Shown here piece after piece: positions 8,054-15,696 of a DNA stretch of 30,066 nucleotides. This stretch comes from a virus: IMG/VR virus record IMGVR_UViG_3300031726_000034, positions 1-30,066 of that record; one strand, given 5' to 3'. Every line of letters starts with the position of its first letter. Within the stretch, counting starts at the first letter, position 1. The position numbers were made by a program, and so were the translations under genes. A model generated the notes under the pieces. The model saw nothing but the letters and a program-made list of their open reading frames with translations, was not told the origin of the DNA and searched no databases.

Positions 8054-8485
8054 CTAGATGGCGCCTCGGTCATGCTTAATACTCAGCGTAAGGGCGTGGT
8101 GTGTCAGGTTCGTCCCATCCGGCTCCGCGACACGCTGAAGGTCTTGGACGTGGCACTGGTAGACCTTGCCGACCGCCGGGTCGAGGTCGAGGACCCCGCC
8201 GTCAAGGGCGAGGACCAGACGCCCGACGAGGGACGGGTCGACCCCCGAACCTGCCCCGCCGGGCAGCCGCCGGTCCTGCCACAGATTGACCTGAATGAGC
8301 CGCTCAGAGCCCATCGTCTCCCCGCCGTCCCCGCGCAGCCGTGCGACCGTCGACAACGGCCCCAGCAAGGTGATGTACGGGCGGGTCGCGCCCTCGGGGG
8401 CGTCCTCAGCCCAGACCCGCCCGCCGACCAGCCCGGCCTCGCGCAGCAGGTCGATGACCGACCCCTCGATCGTCGCGGCGAGCAT
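8054..8485 (-). CDS. Tail terminator-like protein, 143 aa
   Basis: The start is the ATG at 8485 (MLAATIEGSVIDLLREAG), one base overlapping the preceding stop as TGATG. The fold pattern is an N-terminal helix, then RVWAEDAPEGATRPYITLLG, a central RLIQVNLWQD strand, a helix, and a late VYQCHVQDLQRV strand, ending LTHHALTLSIKHD. This is the layout of DUF3168-like/gpU-type tail terminators, which cap the tube at the connector end. Its place between the gp10-like protein and the tube gene supports this. No direct catalytic role is expected. Confidence 0.8.
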   Translation of the reverse strand: MLAATIEGSVIDLLREAGLVGGRVWAEDAPEGATRPYITLLGPLSTVARLRGDGGETMGSERLIQVNLWQDRRLPGGAGSGVDPSLVGRLVLALDGGVLDLDPAVGKVYQCHVQDLQRVAEPDGTNLTHHALTLSIKHDRGAI

Positions 8486-8994
8486 CAGCCCCGCCCTCCG
8501 AGGCTGCGTGCCATGGCCCGTTCCCTGCCCTCGATGCCGTCCGCGACCTCGCTGCGGATCATGGCGTAGGAGGCGGCGATGGTGGGGCGCATCCATGGGC
8601 GGGGGGCGACCGTGGCCAGTCGCCGGATGCTGAACCGGGACCCGAACTCGGTGTAGACCGCATAGTCCAGACTTGAGCCCACCGACAGTTCGGCCCCGTC
8701 AGGGCGGCGGGTGACGTGGGCCGAGACGGACGCGGCGAGGACGCCGGTGTCGCGGGCGGGCGGGTCCCCGGGCGCGGACGCCCGGTGGGGGACCCGCTTG
8801 CCGTAGGCGATGACCCGGCCCCGGCGGTTGGTAAAGAACCTCTGGTCGTACACGCGTCCCTGCCCGGGAGTGCTCAGCGTCACCCGCAGCCGGGACACGA
8901 GTTGGACCCCCACCCGGTCAAGGTCACGGTTGATCCCGGCCCGGCCCGCGCGCAGCGTCTTGGCGATGGCACCGGTGTCGCCCTCGATCGGCAT
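8485..8994 (-). CDS. HK97 gp10-like head-tail connector / tail completion protein, 169 aa
   Basis: The start at 8994 (MPIEGDTGAIAKTLRAG) is chosen because TAGGAGGACCC lies directly before it, the TAG being the stop of the previous gene. The conserved features of the gp10-like family are present in order: a long N-terminal helix, HRASAPGDPPARDTGVLAAS, a SLDYAVYTEFGS strand (the Y-x-EFG element), and VAPRPWMRPTI followed by a C-terminal helix. These proteins act at the neck where head and tail join. Confidence 0.87.
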   Translation of the reverse strand: MPIEGDTGAIAKTLRAGRAGINRDLDRVGVQLVSRLRVTLSTPGQGRVYDQRFFTNRRGRVIAYGKRVPHRASAPGDPPARDTGVLAASVSAHVTRRPDGAELSVGSSLDYAVYTEFGSRFSIRRLATVAPRPWMRPTIAASYAMIRSEVADGIEGRERAMARSLGGRG

Positions 8995-9002
8995 GGGTCC
9001 TC

Positions 9003-9410
9003 CTAGTCGGGGTAGGGAGCGGGGTAGTCCGAGCGGGTCAGCATCAGGCGCACGTGGGACAGGTTCGGGTTGACGAGTTTGATGATGAACGTGTGCTGCA
9101 ACCACGGCGGGATACTCGCGTCGGTGGTGCAGTCCAGCCAGTCACTTGCCTGCATCGCGGTCGACAGGGGCGCCAGCGCCACCGCGTCAAGGACGATGCC
9201 CCGGGCGGCGGCCCGGTCGATCTCGGCAGGCTGGGCGTCGGCGACGTAGCCCACGAACGTGACCGACGCCGCGCTGGACGGCTCCCGGTGCCACTGGCCC
9301 TCGGCGTCCTCCACAACGGTCATGGATGCCCCGGTCATCCGCAGCCCGACCATGTTGTGGACCCACAAGAACTCCGGCTCGGGGATGGGGAAGACCTCGT
9401 TGCCGCTCAC
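9003..9410 (-). CDS. Head-tail stopper-like connector, 135 aa
   Basis: The gene starts with GTG at 9410, overlapping the adaptor stop by four bases (GTGA). The protein opens VSGNEVFPIPEPEFLWVHN and is largely beta, with MTGASMTVVEDAEGQWH, SVTFVGYVADAQ and a helix IDRAAARGIVLDAVAL, ending HVRLMLTRSDYPAPYPD. A small beta-barrel protein between the adaptor and the gp10-like gene is normally the head closure (stopper) protein. The assignment relies on order and size; motifs are weak. Confidence 0.7.
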   Translation of the reverse strand: MSGNEVFPIPEPEFLWVHNMVGLRMTGASMTVVEDAEGQWHREPSSAASVTFVGYVADAQPAEIDRAAARGIVLDAVALAPLSTAMQASDWLDCTTDASIPPWLQHTFIIKLVNPNLSHVRLMLTRSDYPAPYPD

Positions 9411-9982
9411 AGGACTACCGGGACTCGCAGCCGGGCGAGGGTGCCGAGATCCCCGACGGTCAGGCGGCCCTTGTTGCCGGGGGCGTCCGGGGTGGCGTAG
9501 GTGATCGAGGTGCCCTCCACCGAGTAGGACTTGAGCGCACCGGTGGCGACCTGACCGGGCAGGGCCAGTGTGCGGGCCACGACGTTGGCGATCAGGTCGG
9601 TGGCGGCCCCGGCCCACGCCACCTCGGGGTAGTCGTCGCCTGCGGTGTAGTCGACCCACACGGTGGTCCCCGCCGGGAAGGCTCCGGGCTCCTCCCAGAC
9701 CCCGTCCTCGTCGAACGCCACCGACGCGGCGGACGCCGAGCCGTAGTGCAGGGCGTCGATCCACGCGACGGGCTCGTGGTACAGCACGATCCGGCCCTGA
9801 GTCCCGGTCCGGTGCTTCTCGGCGTAGACCCGCCGCTGGAACAGCCACCGGTTCAGGTGCAGTTCCAGCGTGGCCACCACCGCATCGGACAGGGCGTCGA
9901 CACGGTCCAACTCTGCGGTGCTCAGGGGCCGTTTCAGAATCCCGATGACCGCACGCGGGTCGCTCAGCAAAGGGTTCGCCAC
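9407..9982 (-). CDS. Head-tail adaptor (gp6/gp15-like connector), 191 aa
   Basis: The GTG at 9982 gives MANPLLSDPRAVIGILKRPL, followed by an N-terminal helical bundle (AELDRVDALSDAVVATLELHLNRW split by a turn) and then RIVLYHEPVAWIDALHYG and a beta insertion. A late helix, YPEVAWAGAATDLIANVVA, closes it. This helix-strand-helix plan is typical of the adaptor that docks under the portal. It is the first of four consecutive neck genes. Remarkably it is separated from the capsid gene by about 11 kb of other genes. Confidence 0.82.
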   Translation of the reverse strand: MANPLLSDPRAVIGILKRPLSTAELDRVDALSDAVVATLELHLNRWLFQRRVYAEKHRTGTQGRIVLYHEPVAWIDALHYGSASAASVAFDEDGVWEEPGAFPAGTTVWVDYTAGDDYPEVAWAGAATDLIANVVARTLALPGQVATGALKSYSVEGTSITYATPDAPGNKGRLTVGDLGTLARLRVPVVL

Positions 9983-10032
9983 AGGCTCAGCGTAGGGGCG
10001 TGGCCGCTACCGGGACCGCAGGCACGCCGCGC

Positions 10033-10305
10033 CTAGTTGACGGTGAAGTACCCGCAGTCCACGACCGGTTCGATGTCACCAACGAGGCCGGTGACCTTGG
10101 CCCAGATCCGCCACACTCCCGGGCTCAGCCCGTCCACGAGCACACCCATGCTGCCGTCCTCAAGAATCAGCGGGTCATCCCAGACGGTGGGGCGGGTGTG
10201 GTAGTCGGTCATGGCGATCTTGACCCCGACGGTGACCGGGGTGGTGCCGTCAAGGACCACGACCTGCTGAGGCTCGTTGGTCTCGCGGGGGTAGTCGTTG
10301 ACCAT
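10033..10305 (-). CDS. Small beta-sandwich virion protein, 90 aa
   Basis: The protein begins MVNDYPRETNEPQQVVVLDG; the ATG overlaps the stop of the repeat protein by one base (TGATG). The sequence alternates hydrophobic strands (TPVTVGVKIAMTDYH, SMGVLVDGLSPGVWRIWAKV, VVDCGYFTVN) and looks like a single Ig-like or baseplate-upper-protein-like beta domain. It follows the long repeat protein and probably works with it on the virion. No specific function can be assigned. Confidence 0.6.
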   Translation of the reverse strand: MVNDYPRETNEPQQVVVLDGTTPVTVGVKIAMTDYHTRPTVWDDPLILEDGSMGVLVDGLSPGVWRIWAKVTGLVGDIEPVVDCGYFTVN

Positions 10306-13145
10306 CAGGTTCCCTTCCCGGTGCCGACCCGCTCCGGCGGCAACGCGCCGGTCCAGCCGCGCTGGCCGAGCGCACCAACAGTGCTGCGTGCTCTCAGGTT
10401 AGTCCCGGTCCAGCGCCGTACCGGTAGCGAACCGCTCATGTCGACATCCGGTGGTGGCCGGTGCCCGATCACGGCCAGCAGCCCGCCGCCGGACAGGTCG
10501 GCGCTGCCCCCGATGGACACGGCGGCGGCCTCTAGGGTCAGGGACCCGTCCCCGGACAGGACCAGCGGTTGGCTCGCGGCGATGATCGCGGTCAGGGTCA
10601 GGGACCCGTCCCCGGACAGTCCTGCCGCCGATCTGGTGCGGGGGGTGCCGCTGGCGCTCAGGGACCCGGCCCCGGTCAGGGTGGTGGTCCCGTAGGCGTC
10701 GATGTGCTCGACGGCGACGCCGGTGGCTCCCAGTGCGCCGGACCCGCCCAAAGTGGCGGTCCCACGGTGGCCGGGAGCGCCGCCGATCCCGAGGGTGCCC
10801 GCCCCGCTCAGCGACGCGGCACCGCTGGTGGTCAAGGACCGTGTGGTGCTCAGGGCGCCGGACCCGCCCAGTGTCGCCGCCGCAGCCACGGCAGGGACCC
10901 CGGAGGTGCTCAGGGTCCCCAAGCCGGTAAGGGTCGCGCCGGACCCGAGTCCCGCCGCGCCTGTTGCGCTCAGTGCACCGGAACCGTTCAGGGCCACGGC
11001 GACGGCGATGGTGGGGGCGCTGCCGGTCACGGTCAGGGTGCCCGCCCCGGACAAGGGCACGTTGGTGGACTGGCCCCCGACCACGATCAGGGCGCCGGAC
11101 CCGGACAGGGAGGCCGTCCCGGTGACGGTGAGGGCGCTACCAACCGGCCCGAGGGTGCCCGCCCCGGCCAGCGCCGCCGACGCAGCAGGTTTGGGGGTGC
11201 CGGTCGCCGACAGGGCGCCCGCCCCGGCCAGCGCGACCGAGCCCAGCAGCCCGGGTGCCCCTGCGCCACTGAGGGTGCCAGCACCGTTCAGGGCCGCCGC
11301 GCCGCCCTTGGGCCATGGCAGGCCCGTCAAGGTCAGCGCGCCAGACCCGCTCAAGGTGGCAGTGGTGTGGATCTCTGGTTCCTGCTCGCCGATGGCCAGC
11401 GTGCCGCCGCCGCTCAGGGTGGCCGCGCCGGAGTAGCCGAGGACCCCGGCGGCGGACAGGGTTCCGGTGCCGCTCAGCGTGGGAGCGCCGCTGATCGCGG
11501 GTCCACCCGCGAAGGCAAGGGTGCCCGCCCCGGACAAGGCGGCAGTCCTGAGGTAGCCCGGGACGCCGCTGACCCCCAGAGCACCAGCCCCGGACAGGGA
11601 CGCGACGGCGGTAATGGCGGGAGTTCCGCTGACCCCGAGGGCGCCGGAACCGGACAGGGCGAGCGTCCCGGTGTAGCCCGGCATCCCGGCCAGCCCGAGG
11701 GTCCCCGACCCGGTCAAGGCTGCCGTGCCCGTGTAGCCCGGCATCCCGGTCAGGCTCAGGGTCCCCGACCCGGTCAAGGGGGCCGTGCCGGGGATGGCCG
11801 GGGCTCCACTGACGCTCAGAGCACCGGCCCCGGACAGGGTGTCCGCGCCGCCGGGTGCTGGCACCCCGGTGGTGTTGAGCGCCCCCGCACCGCTCAGGCT
11901 CACCGTCGCGGTGATCGCCGGGTTGCCCACGGAGGCGCTCTGGGTGGACGTTGAGCCGTTGGCGGCTCCGGTCCATGCGTAGGTCAGGGCCGGGGCTGCG
12001 GCTGTTGAGCCGTCGAAGTAGGCACCCACTGTGCCCGACCATTCGACCAAAACCGAGTCGATCTCCACGTAGTCGCCGATGCTGCCGGATGCGGCCACGT
12101 CCACATCCACCCGCAGGGTGGTGTTGCCTGCCGGGACGGTCCCCGAGTAGGTGACCCGCTGGTAGGAGCCGGTGATCGCCGTGGAGCCGCCAAGGATCTC
12201 ACCGGACACGTCCCACAAGGCCCGCATGGCGACGCTACGTCCGGTGGTGCCTCGCACGTACGCCGAGATGGAGAACGGCTGGCCGACGCTGACCGCGAAG
12301 GTCTGGCCGGTCAGGATGAACCTTCCGGTCGTGGTCGCGGTCAGCCGTGCGCAGCGGTCACCGGCCCACCCGGCGCCACCGCTGGGGTTGGTCACGGTGG
12401 GACTGCCGCCGGAGCCCCACACGCTCCACCCGGCGGTGTCTGTCTCAAAACTTGGGTTGGTGCACTGGTTCGTGCGGGTCACCACGGCGTTGAACGACAG
12501 GGCGCCACCGCCGCTGAGCGTGCATGTCCCGGTGATCGCGGGGGCGCCGACCGCCATCCGGGGCGCCACCGAGTAGGTCCGCAGTTGGGAGAACTCGGGG
12601 TAACTGCCAGCGCCGAGGGTGAAGGTCCCGGCGGGGGCGATCGCCGGGTAGTACATGTCGACCCCGGCGCCGACGTCGTTGGGGATGCCCCGCCCGAAGA
12701 CGGCGAACACGTCCCCGGCGCTGACGGTGACTCCGGCAGGCCACGTCACCACGTTGCTGCCCCCTGCGCTGAGCAGCGGCGGAACGGTCAGCGTCCCGCT
12801 GTCCCACGCCACGGTGTACTGGTTCAGGGTGCCGGTGGGGTGCAGAACGTAGGCGTTGAACGTGTAGCCCGCCGAGCCGCTCTGGTTCCACGTCTGGAAG
12901 TCGGCCAACACCCCGGCAGGCAGCGGGGTGTTCAGCAGCGCCACAAGAACCAGCGGGGAGGTGTCGGTTGCTGAGGCGCGATCGGCGGACACCGAGTTGC
13001 CGTAGGTCGCCGGGCCGAGCAACAGCGTGCCGCTGCCACTGAACGCACCCGCCCCGACAAGTGGGGTGTCAAGGGTGTAGATCCCTGAGCCGTCCTCCAA
13101 CAGGAGGCGGTCGGTGCCAGATTCCAGCAGGTAGCCGTCACTCAT
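10305..13145 (-). CDS. Long tandem-repeat virion surface protein with carbohydrate-binding-like module, 946 aa
   Basis: Residues 1-45 form a short N-terminal region (LLESGTDRLLLEDGSGIYTL). Residues about 45-200 look like a beta jelly-roll (LVLVALLNTPLPAG, SAGDVFAVFGRGIP). Residues about 226-375 resemble a CBM4/9-type galactose-binding fold: TNPSFETDTAGWSVWG, then FSISAYVRG and YVEIDSVLVEW. Residues about 416-902 contain about 24 units of 18-24 residues with consensus LSGxGxLxxxGxP plus about 7 variable residues. Single degenerate units also lie before the CBM (about 28-45 and 206-225), so the module is nested in the array. The array is unusually rich in Gly, Ala, Ser and Thr and probably folds as a beta-solenoid or extended fibre. 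The C-terminal 45 residues are basic. The gene lies between the capsid and neck genes, so it could be a capsid fibre or a tail fibre. Its Ser/Thr-rich repeats are possible acceptors for the glycosyltransferases encoded upstream. Confidence 0.8.
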   Translation of the reverse strand: MSDGYLLESGTDRLLLEDGSGIYTLDTPLVGAGAFSGSGTLLLGPATYGNSVSADRASATDTSPLVLVALLNTPLPAGVLADFQTWNQSGSAGYTFNAYVLHPTGTLNQYTVAWDSGTLTVPPLLSAGGSNVVTWPAGVTVSAGDVFAVFGRGIPNDVGAGVDMYYPAIAPAGTFTLGAGSYPEFSQLRTYSVAPRMAVGAPAITGTCTLSGGGALSFNAVVTRTNQCTNPSFETDTAGWSVWGSGGSPTVTNPSGGAGWAGDRCARLTATTTGRFILTGQTFAVSVGQPFSISAYVRGTTGRSVAMRALWDVSGEILGGSTAITGSYQRVTYSGTVPAGNTTLRVDVDVAASGSIGDYVEIDSVLVEWSGTVGAYFDGSTAAAPALTYAWTGAANGSTSTQSASVGNPAITATVSLSGAGALNTTGVPAPGGADTLSGAGALSVSGAPAIPGTAPLTGSGTLSLTGMPGYTGTAALTGSGTLGLAGMPGYTGTLALSGSGALGVSGTPAITAVASLSGAGALGVSGVPGYLRTAALSGAGTLAFAGGPAISGAPTLSGTGTLSAAGVLGYSGAATLSGGGTLAIGEQEPEIHTTATLSGSGALTLTGLPWPKGGAAALNGAGTLSGAGAPGLLGSVALAGAGALSATGTPKPAASAALAGAGTLGPVGSALTVTGTASLSGSGALIVVGGQSTNVPLSGAGTLTVTGSAPTIAVAVALNGSGALSATGAAGLGSGATLTGLGTLSTSGVPAVAAAATLGGSGALSTTRSLTTSGAASLSGAGTLGIGGAPGHRGTATLGGSGALGATGVAVEHIDAYGTTTLTGAGSLSASGTPRTRSAAGLSGDGSLTLTAIIAASQPLVLSGDGSLTLEAAAVSIGGSADLSGGGLLAVIGHRPPPDVDMSGSLPVRRWTGTNLRARSTVGALGQRGWTGALPPERVGTGKGT
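10440..11900 (-). repeat. About 24 tandem in-frame repeats of roughly 60 bp
   Basis: The period is mostly 60 bases, with some units of 54-72, and encodes the LSGxGxL unit of the 946-residue protein. On the plus strand each unit shows a conserved core resembling gccccggacagg or gacccggtcaag, with divergent sequence between. Copies differ enough at the DNA level to be readable individually, apart from close pairs such as around 11680-11790. Confidence 0.93.
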
Positions 13146-13187
13146 CGGCAGTCACGCCCCTTCACGGCTACCCCCTCGGCGCTGGGA

Positions 13188-14699
13188 TCACTCCCATGAG
13201 TAGTCGTACCCCACGACGTGGGCGATGGTGCCCGAGGTGCCGACCGTGCCGACATGTTTGGCGACCAGCGCCACGTACTCGCCGGGGTTGACGTAGACCG
13301 GGGCCTCAAACTGGAACGTGCCACCGCCGGGCTGGGAGATCAGGGTGCTGACCGCCTGCGCTGCGGTGATGGCCTGCGTCAGCGGCGGCAGGGCAATTCG
13401 GCGGGGGGCCTTGGCGGTGCCGGTGGCGAACGAGCCTGTCTCGGTGGTGTTCAGGGGCAGGGCGGTGTGGCCGAACGCAAGGCTGTACTGGGTCACCGCA
13501 GGGCCACCGGCCAGCACGGTCTGGACGTAACTGGCCAGCGACACGCCACGGATTTTGAGCCTGCGCCCGGCCACGGTCGTTGAGCCTGCCGGGACAAGGT
13601 AGGAGCAGATGATGAGGTCGGTGTTGACCGCTGCGGTGAACGTCTCCCAGAACTGACCGCCCATGCCGGTGCCGAGGGCTGCGGTCGTGTTGGTCGGCAC
13701 GGCAGCGGACGGGTTGGCGCTGTTGGCGTAGGAAGCCAGCGAGGCGGGAGACGCCTGACCCGAGAGCGACTGGTAGGAACCGAAGACCCGGTTGCCGGTG
13801 GTGCCGAGGGTGTCGGCGTAGACCGGGCCTCGGATCATCACCCGGTAGTCGGAGATCAGCGCTTGAGTCGCTGCCCCGGCGGCGCCACCGACGATGGCGT
13901 GCCGGATCGACCACGGCAGGGCCACCGACTTGCACGAGAACCCCGCTGAGGGGTTCGGGATCTCCCCGTACAGGACGTCGTTGATCCAGAACGTGGTGGA
14001 CACGTTGGTCATCTGAAGGCGGTACTTGTTGACGTTGTTGTTGGTGTACGCCCACGTGCCGGTGCCGCCCGAGAGCGGGAACACGCTGGTCGTGGTCTCG
14101 GTGCCGGAGGAGTTGATGACTCCCTGCAAGCCCGCCGAACTCATCCGAAAGTAGGCCCCGTCCAGCCCGAGGAACGCGGTGGACGCGCCACGCTGGAACA
14201 GGCCGAAGTCGATGACCGTGTTGGCGTTGGGCTGGGCGGTGAACGCCACGCTCGTCTCGCACACGGTGGTCTGGGTCCCGCCGACCGGGAACATGGCGAA
14301 GGTGCCGAACGTCATCCCGGTGGCGGTGGTGGTGATCGCTGCCGAGTTGGTCAGCAGCCCCGCCGCGCTGACCGTCGCGGTCAACGTGGTGAAGGCGTGG
14401 GAGTGCTTGCCGGTGTTCTGGGCGGTGTAGTTGAAGTTCTCCTGATCCAGCAGGTTGTCGGTGGAGACCCGTGCCCGGTTGTCTTGGTCGACGTCAAGGC
14501 CGAGGGTGCGCCGCACCCCGGTCTTGGCCCCGTTGTCGACCTCGGCGAACAAGGTGACCGCCCCGGCGTTGACGTCGCCGCCGCCCCGGGCCACACCGTC
14601 CTTGTCATACCCCGGCAGGTTGGCCCGCAGGTTGTAGTCGGCGTCGACATTGGCCAGACCTGCCGAACTGTTACCGCCGTCGATGGCTGCCATGAGCAT
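13188..14699 (-). CDS. Large beta-rich virion structural protein, 503 aa
   Basis: Two starts are possible: ATG at 14699 (MLMAAIDGG) or ATG at 14693 (MAAIDGG). AGGA lies 9 bases before the second, which I favour. Residues 1-90 read as a virion-anchoring segment (SAGLANVDADYNLRANLPG, RARVSTDNLLDQENFNY). The central part, residues about 100-300, is lectin-like beta structure with alternating Thr/Ser strands (TGMTFGTFAMFPVGG, FWINDVLYGEIPNPSAGF). The C-terminal domain ends NPGEYVALVAKHVGTVG and HVVGYDYSWE, a type of ending shared by phage fibre and decoration proteins. No enzyme motif is visible. It belongs with neighbouring genes to the appendage group. Confidence 0.75.
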   Translation of the reverse strand: MLMAAIDGGNSSAGLANVDADYNLRANLPGYDKDGVARGGGDVNAGAVTLFAEVDNGAKTGVRRTLGLDVDQDNRARVSTDNLLDQENFNYTAQNTGKHSHAFTTLTATVSAAGLLTNSAAITTTATGMTFGTFAMFPVGGTQTTVCETSVAFTAQPNANTVIDFGLFQRGASTAFLGLDGAYFRMSSAGLQGVINSSGTETTTSVFPLSGGTGTWAYTNNNVNKYRLQMTNVSTTFWINDVLYGEIPNPSAGFSCKSVALPWSIRHAIVGGAAGAATQALISDYRVMIRGPVYADTLGTTGNRVFGSYQSLSGQASPASLASYANSANPSAAVPTNTTAALGTGMGGQFWETFTAAVNTDLIICSYLVPAGSTTVAGRRLKIRGVSLASYVQTVLAGGPAVTQYSLAFGHTALPLNTTETGSFATGTAKAPRRIALPPLTQAITAAQAVSTLISQPGGGTFQFEAPVYVNPGEYVALVAKHVGTVGTSGTIAHVVGYDYSWE

Positions 14700-14703
14700 C
14701 GTC

Positions 14704-15081
14704 CTATCCGATTTGGTACTGCACGTATCGTTTGCCGACCACCGGCCCGGGCACCGCCAACGCGGTCAGGGCAAACGAGCCGGTCCCGCTCTTGGCTGAC
14801 AGGATCAGCCCGTCCCACGCCCAGTCGTCCCCGACCCGCCCGGCGGCGACCTTGCCGGACGGGGCGACCGCTACCCGCGTGGTGGCGGTCACGGCGGCGT
14901 CGCTGATGGTGAACGTCTTGGACCATGCCGGGGTCGCGCCAAAGTCGATCTCCACCTGTGTCCAGACCAGCCCTGCGGTGGTGACCTTTTTGGAGACCCC
15001 GCCTTGGACGACAGGCAGGACCTCCGTGCCGTCCAGCGGCAAGGTCGCAGAGGTCAGTGCGCTGACCTTGGTGTCAGCCAC
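14704..15081 (-). CDS. Small virion protein with fibre-type N-terminus, 125 aa
   Basis: The GTG at 15081 follows the previous stop by three bases. The N-terminus MADTKVSALTSATLPLDGTE, then VLPVVQGGVSKKVT, is a recognisable phage attachment motif found at the start of tailspikes and fibres. The rest is a beta domain (VEIDFGATPAWSKTFTISD, TTRVAVAPSG, GTGSFALTALAVPG). It may be a separate adaptor that anchors a neighbouring appendage protein. The ribosome site is weak, so translation is probably coupled to the gene before it. Confidence 0.65.
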   Translation of the reverse strand: MADTKVSALTSATLPLDGTEVLPVVQGGVSKKVTTAGLVWTQVEIDFGATPAWSKTFTISDAAVTATTRVAVAPSGKVAAGRVGDDWAWDGLILSAKSGTGSFALTALAVPGPVVGKRYVQYQIG

Positions 15082-15084
15082 CGG

Positions 15085-15441
15085 CTAACTCTGGGTGTAG
15101 GTGTAGGTGACGGTGAACGTGCCTTGGCTGGCGAACGCCTGCGAGGTGATAGATGCGGAGTCGCGCACGTCAGCGGTGGTCTTGGTGCCGCCGACACAGA
15201 CCCCGGCGTAGGTGACCGTGGTGCCCGCACCGACGTCGAACACGGGGGCTCCGGTGATCGCCGAGGCCGACGCGGCGCCCCACGACATGGCCTTGCGCTG
15301 GTAGACCGGGGAGCCGCCCGCCACCTCGTTGGTGGCCGCGTCGGCGGTGCCGGGGTCGCCGGTGAACAGCGCACCGTAGGGGGCAGCCGCACCGTAGGCG
15401 GTCGCCATCGCATTTCTCTGGGTCAGGTTACGGATCGCCAC
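15085..15441 (-). CDS. Small virion protein, paralogue of a minor tail protein, 118 aa
   Basis: It starts with GTG at 15441, 10 bases after AAGGAG and three bases after the previous stop. The protein runs MAIRNLTQRNAMATAYGAAA, then GALFTGDPGTADAATNEVAG, GGSPVYQRKAMSW and FDVGAGTTVTYAGVCVGG. The GGSP-Y-RKA core and F-D-x-x-AGT element match the minor tail protein at 1324-1722. The family is common in actinobacterial phages as small fibre-associated domains. A structural role is likely; whether it sits on head or tail is unknown. Confidence 0.7.
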   Translation of the reverse strand: MAIRNLTQRNAMATAYGAAAPYGALFTGDPGTADAATNEVAGGSPVYQRKAMSWGAASASAITGAPVFDVGAGTTVTYAGVCVGGTKTTADVRDSASITSQAFASQGTFTVTYTYTQS

Positions 15442-15444
15442 GGG

Positions 15445-15678
15445 TTACTCCTTCAACAGGTGGGCCGGGATAGAGGTTTCGCCGTCCGGCCCGCCGGGAC
15501 CGTAATCCGGCTCTTGAGAGACGCTGACCTGCGGCCAGCGTGTCCGCGCGTCCGCGACGTAGGCATCCAGAATGGACTGGGGCACGTAGTCCACCGCCTC
15601 GTGTGTCGGGGCGGTCATGGTCACCTTGAACTTCACGTCATCGGCCACATTCGCAGGATACGGAGCAATCACAGCCAT
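15445..15678 (-). CDS. Small hypothetical protein, 77 aa
   Basis: The protein is MAVIAPYPANVADDVKFKVT followed by a helix (YVPQSILDAYVADARTRW) and an acidic, Gly/Pro-rich tail ending IPAHLLKE. No family is recognised. It lies 18 bases after the beta-helix gene and three bases before the next start, so it is within the operon. I see no clear ribosome site before the ATG, which leaves the start uncertain. Confidence 0.5.
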   Translation of the reverse strand: MAVIAPYPANVADDVKFKVTMTAPTHEAVDYVPQSILDAYVADARTRWPQVSVSQEPDYGPGGPDGETSIPAHLLKE

Positions 15679-15696
15679 CTGGTGGAGGCGCGCTTG

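Noticed and set aside
10440-11900. CRISPR-like array
   Set aside because: Repeats are degenerate, coding and in frame, with no fixed repeat/spacer structure and no cas genes.
10569-11954. Long plus-strand open frame with collagen-like Gly-Pro-Gln repeats
   Set aside because: It is the antisense reading of the minus-strand repeat array. The mostly 60-base period is divisible by three and GC-rich, so the opposite strand stays open and looks repetitive. No ribosome site, and the minus-strand gene has overlapping, well-placed neighbours.
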